Below, piece by piece: positions 25,168 through 34,379 of a DNA stretch of 64,000 bases. The notes under the pieces were generated by a model. It was not told the DNA's origin, ran no database searches, and was given only the letters and a program-made list of their open reading frames with translations. Origin of the DNA: Phycisphaeraceae bacterium (lineage in GTDB: Bacteria; Planctomycetota; Phycisphaerae; Phycisphaerales; Phycisphaeraceae); contig JAFIFY010000047.1 in the NCBI GenBank assembly GCA_020831765.1, positions 1 through 64,000 on the forward strand, given 5' to 3'. The translations under genes and the position numbers were made by a program. Positions within the stretch are counted from its first letter, which is position 1. Each line of letters opens with the position of its first letter.

Positions 25168-27248
25168 GGCTGAGGCTCCTCTTGGTCCTGGGCATCGGGG
25201 TCGCGCAGACCCTCTTCTGGATCATATTCCGTCCACAGTCCCCGATGGTCGATTCGGAGCACCCCCAGGTCACGTTGCAGTTCCAATTCGGCGGTCCGGT
25301 AGCTGATCAGGGCCGAAGTCAGCGCATTCTGGGCTGAAAGCAGGCTTTCCTGAGCTTCGAGCACATCGCGGATTTCCGCGCGACCGGCCTGCAAGAACAG
25401 ATTCGTGCTCTCCACCCGCCGGGTTGCAACCTGCACGGCCAGTTTCTGAATTCGCACGGTTTCCCGAAACTCCAGCAGCCGACGCAGGGCATCCCGGATT
25501 TCCAGCTTCACCTGATCTTCCAGGGCCTCAAACGATCGGACCGCGCGTTCCAGATCAATGACGCTGTTACGAAGCGCGATTCGCTCGCGGGTACGCTCGA
25601 TGGGCAGGTCAAGCGTCAAAATCGCCTCATAAAAGCCCCGGTCCGGCCGCAGGTCCAGCGAGTCGGGCTGGGTCGCCGAACTCAGCGATCGGCGCTGGCC
25701 GAGGTTGGCTCGACCAAGAAGCGTCAATTCCGCGCCCAGGGCATCGGCGGCCACCACAACACGCCGCTGTCGGTCCTCAATACGAGCCTCCTGTGCCTTG
25801 AGGTCTGTTCGCTGGCCGAACGCGATGTCAATGGCAAGACCCAGGTCCAGCTCCAAGGGCCCGCGATCACGATCATCGGGAAGCTCCAGCTCGATCTCAT
25901 CGGGCAGAATCGCCCGTCGCGGTGCGGGCACATTCACGGCATCGGTCGGTGCGCCTTGATCAGGCCGGGCTTCCAGGGGTTGGGCGGGTTCTGAAGTTTC
26001 CGGAGGTTGCGGACCTTCGATGGGGGCCGGACTTTCGGGGGATTCCGGAGCTTCCGGGGGTGACGGGGGAGCGGGGGCATCCGGCGCATCCGCGTTCCGG
26101 GGCCCAAAACCGCGAGTCACGCCGGGCAGCCGCTCGATCAGTCGGGCGGACATTCGCTCCAATTCCTCGGCATCCAGTTCGATGCGGGCATCGGTGGGCA
26201 GGCCCAGGAGAATCTTGAAATCATCCAGCCGGCGCTGATAGCCCTCCCGCGCGGAAATCCACCGGTTTCGGGCGCGAAGCTCATCCTGTGTCGCCTGATC
26301 GACCTGAATTTCCGGTATTCGCCCACCTTCAGCCAGCCGACGCGCCCGGCTGGCGGCGAACACCAGCCGCCGGTAGTTCTCTTCGGCGTTGCGAACCTGG
26401 TCACGCTGTTGAAGCACGCCCAGATAGGCCGCCGCGACCCGGACGGCGAAGACGGACTTGAATCGCTCGAATTCCCATATCGCGTAAATCGTTTCTCGCT
26501 CGGCCTGGGTCAGGCCCTCACGCACAATGTGCCGTCCCGCCCCGCGAAGCAATGGAATTTCAACGCTTCCATCGGCGAAAAGACCAAGTGACGTCGCGCG
26601 GCTGGGGCCCAGAAGCTGAGCCAAATCCAAACCCAGGCGCGTGGTCATGGATACGCCACTTTCCAGACGCTGACTCAACGTGCCCCGACCTCCACCCACC
26701 ACGCCCCAGGTGGTGCCCGACGCCGATGGATCGGCCGATATCGTGCCGTCCAGAACACCCCGAAACGTCGTGCGAAACTCCTGCCTGGCCAGATCAAGGT
26801 CCAGCGCCGTGCGAAAGACATCCTCTTTCCGGTTCTGATATTCGCGGCTATTCCCCGCCGCGATGCTCAACGCCTCGATGAGGTTCAACACGACCAGCGA
26901 TTCATCCAGAGCCTGCTGATCCAAGGCATCGACACCGTGAACCGGAACGCGCTGGGGCAGATCGAGGTCGGCCGGCCAATGGGCAGGCGGATCAAGCAGC
27001 GCCGAGCCGAAGCTGGAGCGGCCGACCACCGCAAGATCCTGACCTTCCAGCAACTGGCGACGGAAGGCCGCCGAGGGCGGTTCGATCGCGAAGGGTTCGG
27101 TTCGGCCGGTCGCGGCCAGTTGGGCCTGTTCGATGACCCGATAGGCATCGCGGTTGGCCCGCTCGAGGTGTCGATTCGCGGAGCAACCGATCAACGCCGA
27201 TCCATGGAGCGCGGCGGCAAAGATGAACAGCAGGGGGCGATGAGTCAT
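25164..27248 (-). CDS. TolC-family outer-membrane efflux lipoprotein
   Basis: This 694-residue protein forms the exit channel of the tripartite pump. Residues 1-21 are a lipoprotein signal with the lipobox ALIGC, putting the lipidated Cys at position 22. Two TolC-type halves of long helices follow, separated by a Pro/Glu/Ala-rich linker at about 385-445 that is not usual in the family. I chose the ATG at 27248 because it sets the lipobox correctly; the longer frame from 27404 adds 52 Arg/Pro-rich residues and begins inside a promoter-like dyad. It is the first gene of the operon and overlaps the fusion protein gene by 4 nt. Confidence 0.88.
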   Translation of the reverse strand: MTHRPLLFIFAAALHGSALIGCSANRHLERANRDAYRVIEQAQLAATGRTEPFAIEPPSAAFRRQLLEGQDLAVVGRSSFGSALLDPPAHWPADLDLPQRVPVHGVDALDQQALDESLVVLNLIEALSIAAGNSREYQNRKEDVFRTALDLDLARQEFRTTFRGVLDGTISADPSASGTTWGVVGGGRGTLSQRLESGVSMTTRLGLDLAQLLGPSRATSLGLFADGSVEIPLLRGAGRHIVREGLTQAERETIYAIWEFERFKSVFAVRVAAAYLGVLQQRDQVRNAEENYRRLVFAASRARRLAEGGRIPEIQVDQATQDELRARNRWISAREGYQRRLDDFKILLGLPTDARIELDAEELERMSARLIERLPGVTRGFGPRNADAPDAPAPPSPPEAPESPESPAPIEGPQPPETSEPAQPLEARPDQGAPTDAVNVPAPRRAILPDEIELELPDDRDRGPLELDLGLAIDIAFGQRTDLKAQEARIEDRQRRVVVAADALGAELTLLGRANLGQRRSLSSATQPDSLDLRPDRGFYEAILTLDLPIERTRERIALRNSVIDLERAVRSFEALEDQVKLEIRDALRRLLEFRETVRIQKLAVQVATRRVESTNLFLQAGRAEIRDVLEAQESLLSAQNALTSALISYRTAELELQRDLGVLRIDHRGLWTEYDPEEGLRDPDAQDQEEPQP

Positions 27249-27382
27249 GGCTGAACGTGCGACGGGCGTCGGGACGTGCGGGGTAACACGTCGGAAAAAT
27301 CCAAATCGCGGCGTGGGAATGCGGCTCGAACGACCGGGGCGGCGGCAGGGCCGGAATCCGGGAGCCGACGGAACATCCCGGT

Positions 27383-27410
27383 CTCGCTTACCGTTATACG
27401 GCATAGCGAG
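27383..27410 (-). promoter_or_regulatory. Promoter-like region with a dyad upstream of the efflux operon
   Basis: On the minus strand TATAAC (27398-27393) forms a good -10 element. It sits at the centre of an inverted repeat, CTCGCT...AGCGAG with inner CCG/CGG arms. The position suits a repressor operator controlling the pump, with a leader of about 140 nt. No -35 match is convincing. Confidence 0.4.
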
Positions 27411-27480
27411 CCAGTCGCCACGAAATTGCAGTCAAATTTGCGGCCGAATCAAACCGAGGCACCGATCCGCCCCGACCCGG

Positions 27481-28557
27481 TTATGCCTTGATGGCCACTT
27501 CCCGGCCGCCCCGGGCCGCCGATGCGTAGATGGCATCCAGCATGCACTGAACGGCCAGTCCATCTTCCGCCGGGGCGAGTGTGGGCTTGTTGTAGAGGCA
27601 GTGCTCGACCCAGTTGCGCATCTTGCGGCCGAAAATCTCATCAAAACCATCACGGGGCAGCCAGGACGGCTGAAGATTGACCATATGGCCGGCCTGGTCT
27701 GTGAAAATCCCCGGGGGTTCCCAACGGCCGCCAGCCTTCTCCCCGAGGAGATCAAAACTCCAGATATCCTTTTCAATGTGGGCGGCAAAGCTCGCCTCGA
27801 CGGTCAGAACCGCGCCGTTCTCAAAGCGGATCTGGCCGACCGCAAGGTCTTCAATATCCAGCTTCTTGTGGTTCCACCCCTTCCATGCGCACTCGACAGC
27901 GAGGGAATCCTTGTTGCCCAGATAAGTGAATGTCCTTCCGGTGGCGGCCACCGGCTTGGGCGAGCCCATGGCATAGTGGGCCATCTCCAGCACATGCACA
28001 CCAATGTCGATCAGCGGGCCGCCGCCCTGTGCTTCCTTAGAATAGAACACACCCCAATTGGGAATGCCCCGACGACGGAGTGCCTGGACGCGGCCGTAGA
28101 TCACTTTGCCGAATTGACCCTCATCCACGGACTTTCGCAAAAACGCCGTCTTGGCCGCATACCGATACTGAAAACCGATCACCAGTTTCCGCCCGGCTTT
28201 CCGCGCGGTCTGAACCATCCGGCGGGCATCGGTCAACGTCGCGGCCATCGGCTTTTCGACCAGCACATCGGCTCCGGCTTTAAGCGCATCGATGGTCGCC
28301 GGCGCGTGGACACCATTGGGCGTGCAGACACTGACAGCATCCGGCTTGACCTTCCTGAGCATGGTCTTCCAGTCGGCGAAGCACCCGACCGGATCGATGC
28401 CGAACTCCGAGGAACGGGCTTTCAAAGCCTTGGGATCGATGTCGGCCAGCGCCACGACCTCGACATCATCCATTTTCACCAGGTGCTTCAGATGGGCGCC
28501 GGAGATGCCGCCCGAGCCGATGAACGCGACACGGAGTTTCTTCGATACTTTGGCCAT
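27481..28557 (-). CDS. Gfo/Idh/MocA family NAD(P)-dependent oxidoreductase
   Basis: This 358-residue protein carries the N-terminal Rossmann motif GSGGISGAHLKHL (about residues 13-25), the EKPMAATLTDARR motif that contains the catalytic-region Lys (near 100) and a C-terminal alpha/beta domain with GVHVLEMAHYAMG (about 190). Members oxidise or reduce sugars, inositols and related polyols; the substrate is not evident. The start at 28557 is supported by AGGAAAG about 11 nt upstream and by the family N-terminus; the longer frame to 28665 is not. It is divergent from the small membrane gene at 28683. Confidence 0.9.
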   Translation of the reverse strand: MAKVSKKLRVAFIGSGGISGAHLKHLVKMDDVEVVALADIDPKALKARSSEFGIDPVGCFADWKTMLRKVKPDAVSVCTPNGVHAPATIDALKAGADVLVEKPMAATLTDARRMVQTARKAGRKLVIGFQYRYAAKTAFLRKSVDEGQFGKVIYGRVQALRRRGIPNWGVFYSKEAQGGGPLIDIGVHVLEMAHYAMGSPKPVAATGRTFTYLGNKDSLAVECAWKGWNHKKLDIEDLAVGQIRFENGAVLTVEASFAAHIEKDIWSFDLLGEKAGGRWEPPGIFTDQAGHMVNLQPSWLPRDGFDEIFGRKMRNWVEHCLYNKPTLAPAEDGLAVQCMLDAIYASAARGGREVAIKA

Positions 28558-28648
28558 AAAACGTTTTCTTTCCTGAAAAGGGTGAGGAACCTGCCAAACC
28601 AGGAGCGCCGCCCCGCGCTCGCCGCTCCAAGGCATTACAACATCAGCG

Positions 28649-28685
28649 TTGACCGGTGGCAACATCGGGTACGATCACAGCCATG
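28649..28685 (+). promoter_or_regulatory. Putative promoter for leaderless mRNA of the small membrane gene
   Basis: TTGACC (28649-28654) and TACGAT (28670-28675) are 15 nt apart. The hexamer lies 7 nt before the ATG at 28683. No Shine-Dalgarno sequence is present. Confidence 0.5.
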
Positions 28686-29108
28686 AAATCCGGAACCCGG
28701 TACATCGTGCGCGGGTTGGTCACGTGGCTTGTTCTACTGATTCTCATGGTGCTTCTGGCCGGGATTCGCCAGGGCCTGATCGAACCGGCGCTGACCGAAC
28801 TCAAGGCCCACCAGGTCGGCACGGTTCTGGCCATGCTGCTGGCCATGATCGTGGTGATCGCGATGAGTCATTGGATGGGCAGGGCACCGTGGCTGCTCCG
28901 CTGGCGAATGGGGTTGATCTGGGTGGTGATGACGGTCATCTTCGAGATCATCATGGTCCGTATCCTCATGGGCCGACCCTGGTCGGTCGTGATGGATCAA
29001 TACCGCATCGATCAGGGCCGACTCTGGCTGCTTCTGCTGGCCACGCTTCTGATCGCCCCGGTCGTCGCGCCTTGGCTGAGCCGCCTCTTTCTGGGCCGAC
29101 GAGGCTGA
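28683..29108 (+). CDS. Small four-helix membrane protein
   Basis: This 141-residue protein has four hydrophobic helices (about residues 8-28, 42-60, 70-90 and 108-130). The segment from GLIWVVMTVIFEI to the DQGRLWLLLL stretch, with an FE pair in helix 3, recalls a widespread uncharacterised family of small membrane proteins in bacteroidetes and planctomycetes. The ATG at 28683 is favoured over an upstream start at 28656 because a promoter-like TTGACC/TACGAT pair ends 7 nt before it. It stands 100 nt before ispA on the same strand. Function unknown. Confidence 0.72.
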   Translation: MKSGTRYIVRGLVTWLVLLILMVLLAGIRQGLIEPALTELKAHQVGTVLAMLLAMIVVIAMSHWMGRAPWLLRWRMGLIWVVMTVIFEIIMVRILMGRPWSVVMDQYRIDQGRLWLLLLATLLIAPVVAPWLSRLFLGRRG

Positions 29109-29208
29109 CCGAAAGGGTTGGGCGGCGGTCATCGCCAGCGCTTGGCCGGGCAAGGGTTTTTACGCATGCCGACCGGTCGATTACCATATCCGCCGGGTTG
29201 TACTCTTC

Positions 29209-30150
29209 ATGGAATCGATGGCCATGTCCGACGGTTCGGCCGCCACAAAAACCTCCGGCCTCGATGACCTGCTGGCATGCGGTCGCGACATCGAGCCGCT
29301 GATGGATCGCATCCTGACGGAGCGTCCGCTTCCGTCCAATCTGCGTGAAGCGGCGCGTTACTCGCTTCTGGGTCCGGGCAAGCGACTCCGTCCGGCTCTG
29401 GTGCTGCTTTCGGCTCAGGCCGTGGGCGGGCGTTCTGAAGATGCGCGTTCGGCGGCGGTTGCCCTGGAGATGATCCACTGCTTCAGCCTGATTCACGATG
29501 ATCTGCCGGCCATGGATGACGATGACCTTCGCCGAGGCCGTCCGACGTTGCATCGGCACGCCGGCGAAGCCATGGCCATCCTCGCCGGCGACCTGCTCAA
29601 CACGTTGCCGTTCGAGCTGCTGGCTGGGGATCCGATCCTGAGCCGTCGCGGTCTGGCCGCATCCGCGGTCCGGGAACTGGCTGCTGCCACCGCGGAGATG
29701 ATCGCCGGGCAGGTTTACGACACGCTGCCGCGGTTTCCCGAGGACATGGAACCTCTTGATCGCCTCCGCCTGATTCACCGCCACAAAACTGGAGCCCTGA
29801 TCCGGGCAGCCTGCCGTCTGGGCGCGATCTGCGCGGACCCGGAAACGGACGGGCACCGCCGCGCCGCCAAACTCGAGGCGCTGACCGGCTACGGCGAAGC
29901 GATCGGGCTGATGTTCCAGATCGTCGATGACCTGCTGGATGTCACGGCGAGCACTGAGGATCTGGGCAAAAGCGCGGGCAAGGATCAGGCTCAGGGAAAA
30001 CTGACTTACCCGGGCATCCTGGGCATCGAAGAAACGCGCCGCCATATAGAGCAACAAGCGACAAGTGCGATAGGCTTTCTTGCGCCTCTGGGGGACGCTG
30101 GCGAATCGCTGGCAAGGCTTGTCGAGGTTCTGGCGGATCGGCGCCGATAG
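29209..30150 (+). CDS. ispA: Polyprenyl synthetase, farnesyl/geranylgeranyl diphosphate synthase type
   Basis: This 313-residue cytosolic enzyme condenses isopentenyl diphosphate with allylic diphosphates to make C15-C20 isoprenoid precursors. The first Asp-rich motif is DDLPAMDDDD (about residues 100-109), and the second is DDLLD (about 243-247), with GKxxRP-type substrate-binding residues near 60 (PGKRLRPAL). The spacing of the first Asp motif is the type with two extra residues typical of bacterial IspA. Three ATG codons lie within 16 nt; 29209 is the most upstream and the exact one is uncertain. dxs follows 190 nt downstream, so the pair is likely one isoprenoid operon. Confidence 0.92.
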   Translation: MESMAMSDGSAATKTSGLDDLLACGRDIEPLMDRILTERPLPSNLREAARYSLLGPGKRLRPALVLLSAQAVGGRSEDARSAAVALEMIHCFSLIHDDLPAMDDDDLRRGRPTLHRHAGEAMAILAGDLLNTLPFELLAGDPILSRRGLAASAVRELAAATAEMIAGQVYDTLPRFPEDMEPLDRLRLIHRHKTGALIRAACRLGAICADPETDGHRRAAKLEALTGYGEAIGLMFQIVDDLLDVTASTEDLGKSAGKDQAQGKLTYPGILGIEETRRHIEQQATSAIGFLAPLGDAGESLARLVEVLADRRR

Positions 30151-30340
30151 ACTTTCGGACCTTTTTTCCGCTAAGCTGGCTACAATCGAGAACTTCAGAA
30201 CCTTGCCGCACACGAGTCCGTGAGAAGGATGGCCCGAACGCCCAGAGCGACTTTGCCCCGATTTGCGATTCATGCCCCGTTGGCGACCGAAGCCTTTGGG
30301 GAATCAGCCTGCATCGGATGAACCTGGAGAATCTTGAATC

Positions 30341-32320
30341 ATGACACCGAACAGGCTTAGCGATTCCGAGCCCGATCCCCGCCCCCTGCTGGCCCACATC
30401 CGCAGTCCGCAGGATCTTAAAAGACTGTCCATTGAACAGTTGCCGGACCTAGCCGCCGAAATCCGCGAGGCGATCTGTCGGCAGGTCTCCCTGTCCGGGG
30501 GGCACCTGGCGCCGAATCTGGGTGTGGTCGAACTGACCATCGCGCTGCATTATGTGTTCGACTTCGCCACCGATCGCCTGCTGTTCGATGTCGGCCACCA
30601 GTGCTACCCGCACAAACTGCTGACGGGCCGTCAGGACCTGCTGCCCAAACTCCGCCAGGCCGGTGGCATGGCCGGGTTTCCCGAGCCCAGGGAGAGCCCC
30701 TACGACCTGTTCAGCGTCGGCCATGCGGGCACGGCGATCTCGACGGCGGTCGGAATGGCCAGGGCCGACCAGCTTCTGGGCCGCGTGGACCGACGCGTGG
30801 TATCGCTGGTCGGCGATGCCTCGATCGTCAACGGCGTGGCGATGGAGGGCCTGAACAATGCCGGCACGCTCAAGCGGCAGTTCCTGGTCGTCCTCAACGA
30901 CAACGGAATGAGCATCGCCAAGCCCCAGGGCGGCATGGCGCAGTTCTTCGATCGCATTCGTGTCAGCCCGACCTACGAACGCTTCCGTCGTCACGCGCTG
31001 GACATCCTCAAGCGATTGCCCTACGGCGATGTGATGGAGGAGGCGTATCACCGCGGCGGCGAGATGATGAAGGCCGCGCTGCTGACCGGGCACATGTTCG
31101 AGCAGTTCGGCTTCGTCTGTGTGGGCCCGGTCGATGGCCACGATCTGCCAAGCCTGATCGACCTGCTCAATGAAGCCAGGGATTACGACCGCCCCTTGCT
31201 GCTTCACGTCAAGACGATCAAGGGCAAAGGCTTTGATTTCTCGGAAGGCGATGCGACCAAGTTCCACTCGCCCAAGCCATTCCGGGTTGAGGGCTGCCGG
31301 GTGGAGATCAAGGGATCCGGTCGGGCGTTCACCACCGCATTCGCCGATGCCATGATCGACATCATGGATCGCGACCCGAAGGTCTTCGCGGTAACCGCCG
31401 CCATGCCGGACGGAACCGGCGTCTCGAAACTGCTCGGCAAGTTTCCCGAGCGAAGCCTTGACACGGGCATCTGCGAGAGTCACGCCATGGACATGTGCGC
31501 GGGCATGGCCAAGAGCGGCATCAAGCCGTTTTTCGCGGTCTACTCGACCTTCGCCCAGCGGGCCCTGGACCAGGTGTTCCAGGAAATTTCACTCCAGGGA
31601 CTTCCAGTTCGCGTCTGCATGGACCGGGCGGGGTTCGTCGGCGAGGATGGAGCGGTTCATCACGGCTTCATGGATATCGCCATGTTCCGCGTCTTTCCCA
31701 ATGCCGTGCTCATGGCCGCGGCCGATGAGCCCAATCTCAAGCTGGCGCTGGAGTTCATGCGAAGCCATGACGCCGGCCCGACTTTTCTCCGATACCCACG
31801 CGAGAACGTCCCGGCCAAGCCTGTTCAGCAAAACCCCAAGCCCTATGAACTGGGCAAGGCCGCCCTCGTTCGCCCGGCTGCCTCACGATCCTGCAAGCTC
31901 GCCGTCCTCGCTTACGGAACCCAGGTCTACCCCGCGATCGAAGCGGTCGATCGTCTTGGTGATTCGGCAAGGGACATCGCGGTCTACGATGCGCGATTCG
32001 CCAAGCCGGTGGATGCCGAGTTGATCGCGCAACTGATCAGCGCCCGGACCTGGCTGCTGACGATCGAGGATCACTTGGTCACTGGCGGCTTTGGCGCATC
32101 GGTGCTCGAAGCGTGCAATCAGCGCGGCCTGCCGACCGACCGGATCGTCCGCCTGGGGATGCCCGAGCGCTGGTTCGCCGCCGACACGCGCGCCAATCAA
32201 CTGGCCCAGGCCGGACTGGATCCCAAGGGAATCGAGCGCAGGCTCCGTGATGTGATCGATCTGATCGACGCTGAATCCTGTGAACCGGCGCCGGTGATCC
32301 ACGTCACCACTTCGACGTGA
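30341..32320 (+). CDS. dxs: 1-deoxy-D-xylulose-5-phosphate synthase
   Basis: Dxs catalyses the first step of the MEP isoprenoid pathway, joining pyruvate and glyceraldehyde 3-phosphate with thiamine diphosphate. The 659-residue protein shows GHQCYPHKLLTG (about 88), the ThDP-binding GDASIVNGVAMEGLNN (about 157-172), the catalytic Glu in CESHAMDMCAGMA (about 378), and the C-terminal transketolase domain. GGAG lies 11 nt upstream of the ATG. It is preceded by ispA. The last 17 nt overlap the end of the convergent HAD gene. Identity is certain from motif order and length. Confidence 0.96.
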   Translation: MTPNRLSDSEPDPRPLLAHIRSPQDLKRLSIEQLPDLAAEIREAICRQVSLSGGHLAPNLGVVELTIALHYVFDFATDRLLFDVGHQCYPHKLLTGRQDLLPKLRQAGGMAGFPEPRESPYDLFSVGHAGTAISTAVGMARADQLLGRVDRRVVSLVGDASIVNGVAMEGLNNAGTLKRQFLVVLNDNGMSIAKPQGGMAQFFDRIRVSPTYERFRRHALDILKRLPYGDVMEEAYHRGGEMMKAALLTGHMFEQFGFVCVGPVDGHDLPSLIDLLNEARDYDRPLLLHVKTIKGKGFDFSEGDATKFHSPKPFRVEGCRVEIKGSGRAFTTAFADAMIDIMDRDPKVFAVTAAMPDGTGVSKLLGKFPERSLDTGICESHAMDMCAGMAKSGIKPFFAVYSTFAQRALDQVFQEISLQGLPVRVCMDRAGFVGEDGAVHHGFMDIAMFRVFPNAVLMAAADEPNLKLALEFMRSHDAGPTFLRYPRENVPAKPVQQNPKPYELGKAALVRPAASRSCKLAVLAYGTQVYPAIEAVDRLGDSARDIAVYDARFAKPVDAELIAQLISARTWLLTIEDHLVTGGFGASVLEACNQRGLPTDRIVRLGMPERWFAADTRANQLAQAGLDPKGIERRLRDVIDLIDAESCEPAPVIHVTTST

Positions 32321-33014
32321 GCAAGTCCTCCAGCGCGATCTCCTGGAGATCGGCCACAACTCGATCAGCCCCGTATTCCCGCAATTGCTCGCGGGAATAC
32401 ATGCCGGTCGTCACCGCGATGCTGCAACCTCGAATCGCCCTTGCCGCTTCAATATCGCGCGGGGTGTCGCCGATCACCACCGTTCGAATCGATCCATCGC
32501 CATCACAACCCACCAGCTCCCGGGCCGTGGCCAGCGCCCGATGCGCCAGCTCGTTGCGATCCAAACGACGATCGGCCAGGGATCTGACCGTGAAAACCGA
32601 TGCATCCACTCCCGCCACGGAAAATTTCATTCGGGCCGCTTCGGGGTAATTGCCGCTGAGCAGCCCCGGAATCACGCCTCGTTCCCGCGACGCTGGAGCG
32701 GACAATCGATCAAGCAACGCATCGACACCCGGCAGGCGTCGCACCTGCCGGGCGGCCCGGGCATGCTCCAGTTCGGTGGCCAGTTCCTCAAGATAGAACC
32801 GCTTGTAGACCTGATGCGTCGCCTCATCCGTGGCCGCGCCATTGGCCGTGGCCAGCGCCTCGAACAGAAGCGGATCGGGCGTTCCCACCACAACACCCCG
32901 CCAGACCACCTCGCGGCCGAGCATTCGACGCCACGCCGACTTCATCGCCCGGCTGCCGGCACCGCCGGTCACCAGCAATGTGCCATCGATATCAAAGAGA
33001 ACCAGCAGCGGCAT
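32304..33014 (-). CDS. HAD-superfamily hydrolase (phosphoglycolate phosphatase-like)
   Basis: This 236-residue phosphatase has the HAD nucleophile motif DIDGTLL with Asp8 and Asp10, a helical cap (about 15-90), motif II Ser in LLSGNYPE (about 120) and motif IV GDTPRDIEAA (about 178). Such enzymes dephosphorylate small metabolites, with phosphoglycolate the common case; the substrate is not certain. It overlaps the 3' end of dxs by 17 nt in convergent orientation and lies 21 nt downstream of the FKBP gene on the same strand, so it may be expressed with the latter. Confidence 0.88.
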   Translation of the reverse strand: MPLLVLFDIDGTLLVTGGAGSRAMKSAWRRMLGREVVWRGVVVGTPDPLLFEALATANGAATDEATHQVYKRFYLEELATELEHARAARQVRRLPGVDALLDRLSAPASRERGVIPGLLSGNYPEAARMKFSVAGVDASVFTVRSLADRRLDRNELAHRALATARELVGCDGDGSIRTVVIGDTPRDIEAARAIRGCSIAVTTGMYSREQLREYGADRVVADLQEIALEDLLTSKW

Positions 33015-33029
33015 GATCCGCTCCGCATG

Positions 33030-33045
33030 CGACGATCAATCGTCG
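33030..33045. repeat. Perfect dyad over the FKBP stop codon
   Basis: CGACGAT and ATCGTCG flank 2 nt. The dyad overlaps the FKBP stop codon and lies 15 nt upstream of the HAD start. It could be an operator or processing site. Confidence 0.35.
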
Positions 33046-34214
33046 GAGCGCACCAGCTCGATTCGGTAGAGCAGATCGGCATCCGGAGGGATGACATCGC
33101 GATACCCCACAGCGCCGAAGGCGAATGGGGCGGGAATGCGGGCCACGCGAATCTCGCCGGGCTTCATGCCCCGCATCGCGAGAAACAGCGATGGGACCGG
33201 CTCATTGGTGCCCATGAAAGTCAGCGAGCGCGGCGGTCCATCGTCGTAGCTCGAGAAGACCTTCTCTTCGTTCTCGGCCAGCTTGACGGTGATGTGAGCC
33301 TCGATCGACTGATCACGCCTGACCGCATCGCCGGCCCCTTCCCTTTCGATCTCATGAGTGATTCCTTCCTCCACGCGATGAATCGTCAGGCGATACTCGG
33401 CCGCCGCTTCGGAAGGAACCAACCCCAGAATCGCCCGCCGCCCGAGGGCAAGCCTCGGGTCAATCTTGAGCGTCAGCCGCTCGCCGGCTTGAACGCCCGG
33501 CAAGCCATCCTGAAGCCCCAAAAGCAGGCGTCCCGTGCCCAGGGCGAACACCACGGGCTGCTCACCACTTCGCGCGATCAGTTCGCCCCGCTCCTCAGAC
33601 TTGAACGTCGCTTCAAAGGTGGCATGGACCAGGTCTCCAGGCTCAGCGCGGCGACCTTCACCGGCCTCTTCCACCGTCTTCCGCACACCAGGTGCCACTT
33701 CAAGAAGCTCAACTTCGTAGGTCAGCGTCGCCGTCCGCCCCATCGGCGGCGTCCAGAGACGGCGATCAACCTCCAGTCGCGGCGGAACCGTCAGCGTCCG
33801 TTTGCCGCCCGGTCGCATGTCCACGAAGGCCTTGTCCCAGTTGGCCAGACGATCGGCGGTGTTCAGCCGAAACTCGGCCGGTCGCTCGGCCTGACGGCTG
33901 TCGAACCGAACCGAACCATCCTCGCCCTTGACTCGATAGTGGGCGAGGATGAAGTCACCGGGCCGCGCCTGTTCGCCGCTTCCTTCTTCAACCTCTTCAA
34001 TGCCCAGTTCCGGTGGCGGCCCATCATCGGCAGGCTCATCGTCCCGATCAGGCACGGGAAGGATGCCAAGGTCGGAAAGATCCATCGGCCTTCCCGGATC
34101 GAAATCATTGGCGGGCTCTTCGACATCGATATCGATCTGGGCCTGAACCATCATCCCAGCGCCGAACAGTAAACTGGCGGCGAGCAATCCAATACCGGCA
34201 AACTTCCACTTCAT
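33036..34214 (-). CDS. Secreted protein with three tandem FKBP-type domains
   Basis: This 392-residue protein starts with a signal peptide (1-26, cleavage after VQA), an acidic Asp/Pro-rich linker (27-75), and three FKBP-like peptidyl-prolyl isomerase domains at about 80-185, 190-285 and 290-390. Domain 1 keeps YRVKGEDGSVRFDS and the LPP-like strand. Domain 2 ends in a YRLTIHRVE strand. Domain 3 keeps the PAPFAFGAVG and IPPDADLLYRIEL segments that typify FKBP. Active-site aromatics are only partly conserved, so some domains may be chaperone or binding modules. GAGG lies 10 nt before the ATG. It probably assists folding in the periplasm. Confidence 0.82.
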   Translation of the reverse strand: MKWKFAGIGLLAASLLFGAGMMVQAQIDIDVEEPANDFDPGRPMDLSDLGILPVPDRDDEPADDGPPPELGIEEVEEGSGEQARPGDFILAHYRVKGEDGSVRFDSRQAERPAEFRLNTADRLANWDKAFVDMRPGGKRTLTVPPRLEVDRRLWTPPMGRTATLTYEVELLEVAPGVRKTVEEAGEGRRAEPGDLVHATFEATFKSEERGELIARSGEQPVVFALGTGRLLLGLQDGLPGVQAGERLTLKIDPRLALGRRAILGLVPSEAAAEYRLTIHRVEEGITHEIEREGAGDAVRRDQSIEAHITVKLAENEEKVFSSYDDGPPRSLTFMGTNEPVPSLFLAMRGMKPGEIRVARIPAPFAFGAVGYRDVIPPDADLLYRIELVRSDD

Positions 34215-34342
34215 CAGAGCGATTCCTCAGGGTCCACAGGGGGTCTGTCATGACCGGTCCGCATCGGATTCACCTCAGCGGCGGCGGCATGAACGAGCCC
34301 TCTACTGTACCCGTTTTGGATGGCCGGGTTCGACAACTGAAC

Positions 34343-34379
34343 GCACCCCCGCTTGATCGAGGCACGGGCAAGCGGGTGC
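34343..34379. repeat. Strong hairpin between the FKBP and sigma-region-4 genes
   Basis: GCACCCCCGCTTG (34343-34355) pairs with CAAGCGGGTGC (34369-34379): 11 bp with a 2-nt bulge and a 13-nt loop. No T-tract follows on either strand, so an attenuator or processing site is more likely than a simple terminator. The rest of the 259-nt gap (34215-34473) shows nothing else. Confidence 0.4.

Noticed and set aside
32385-34172. Long open frame on the plus strand (about 595 codons)
   Set aside because: It lies opposite the HAD and FKBP genes, which have clear domains, and its composition (His, Arg, Gln-rich) is that of an antisense shadow.
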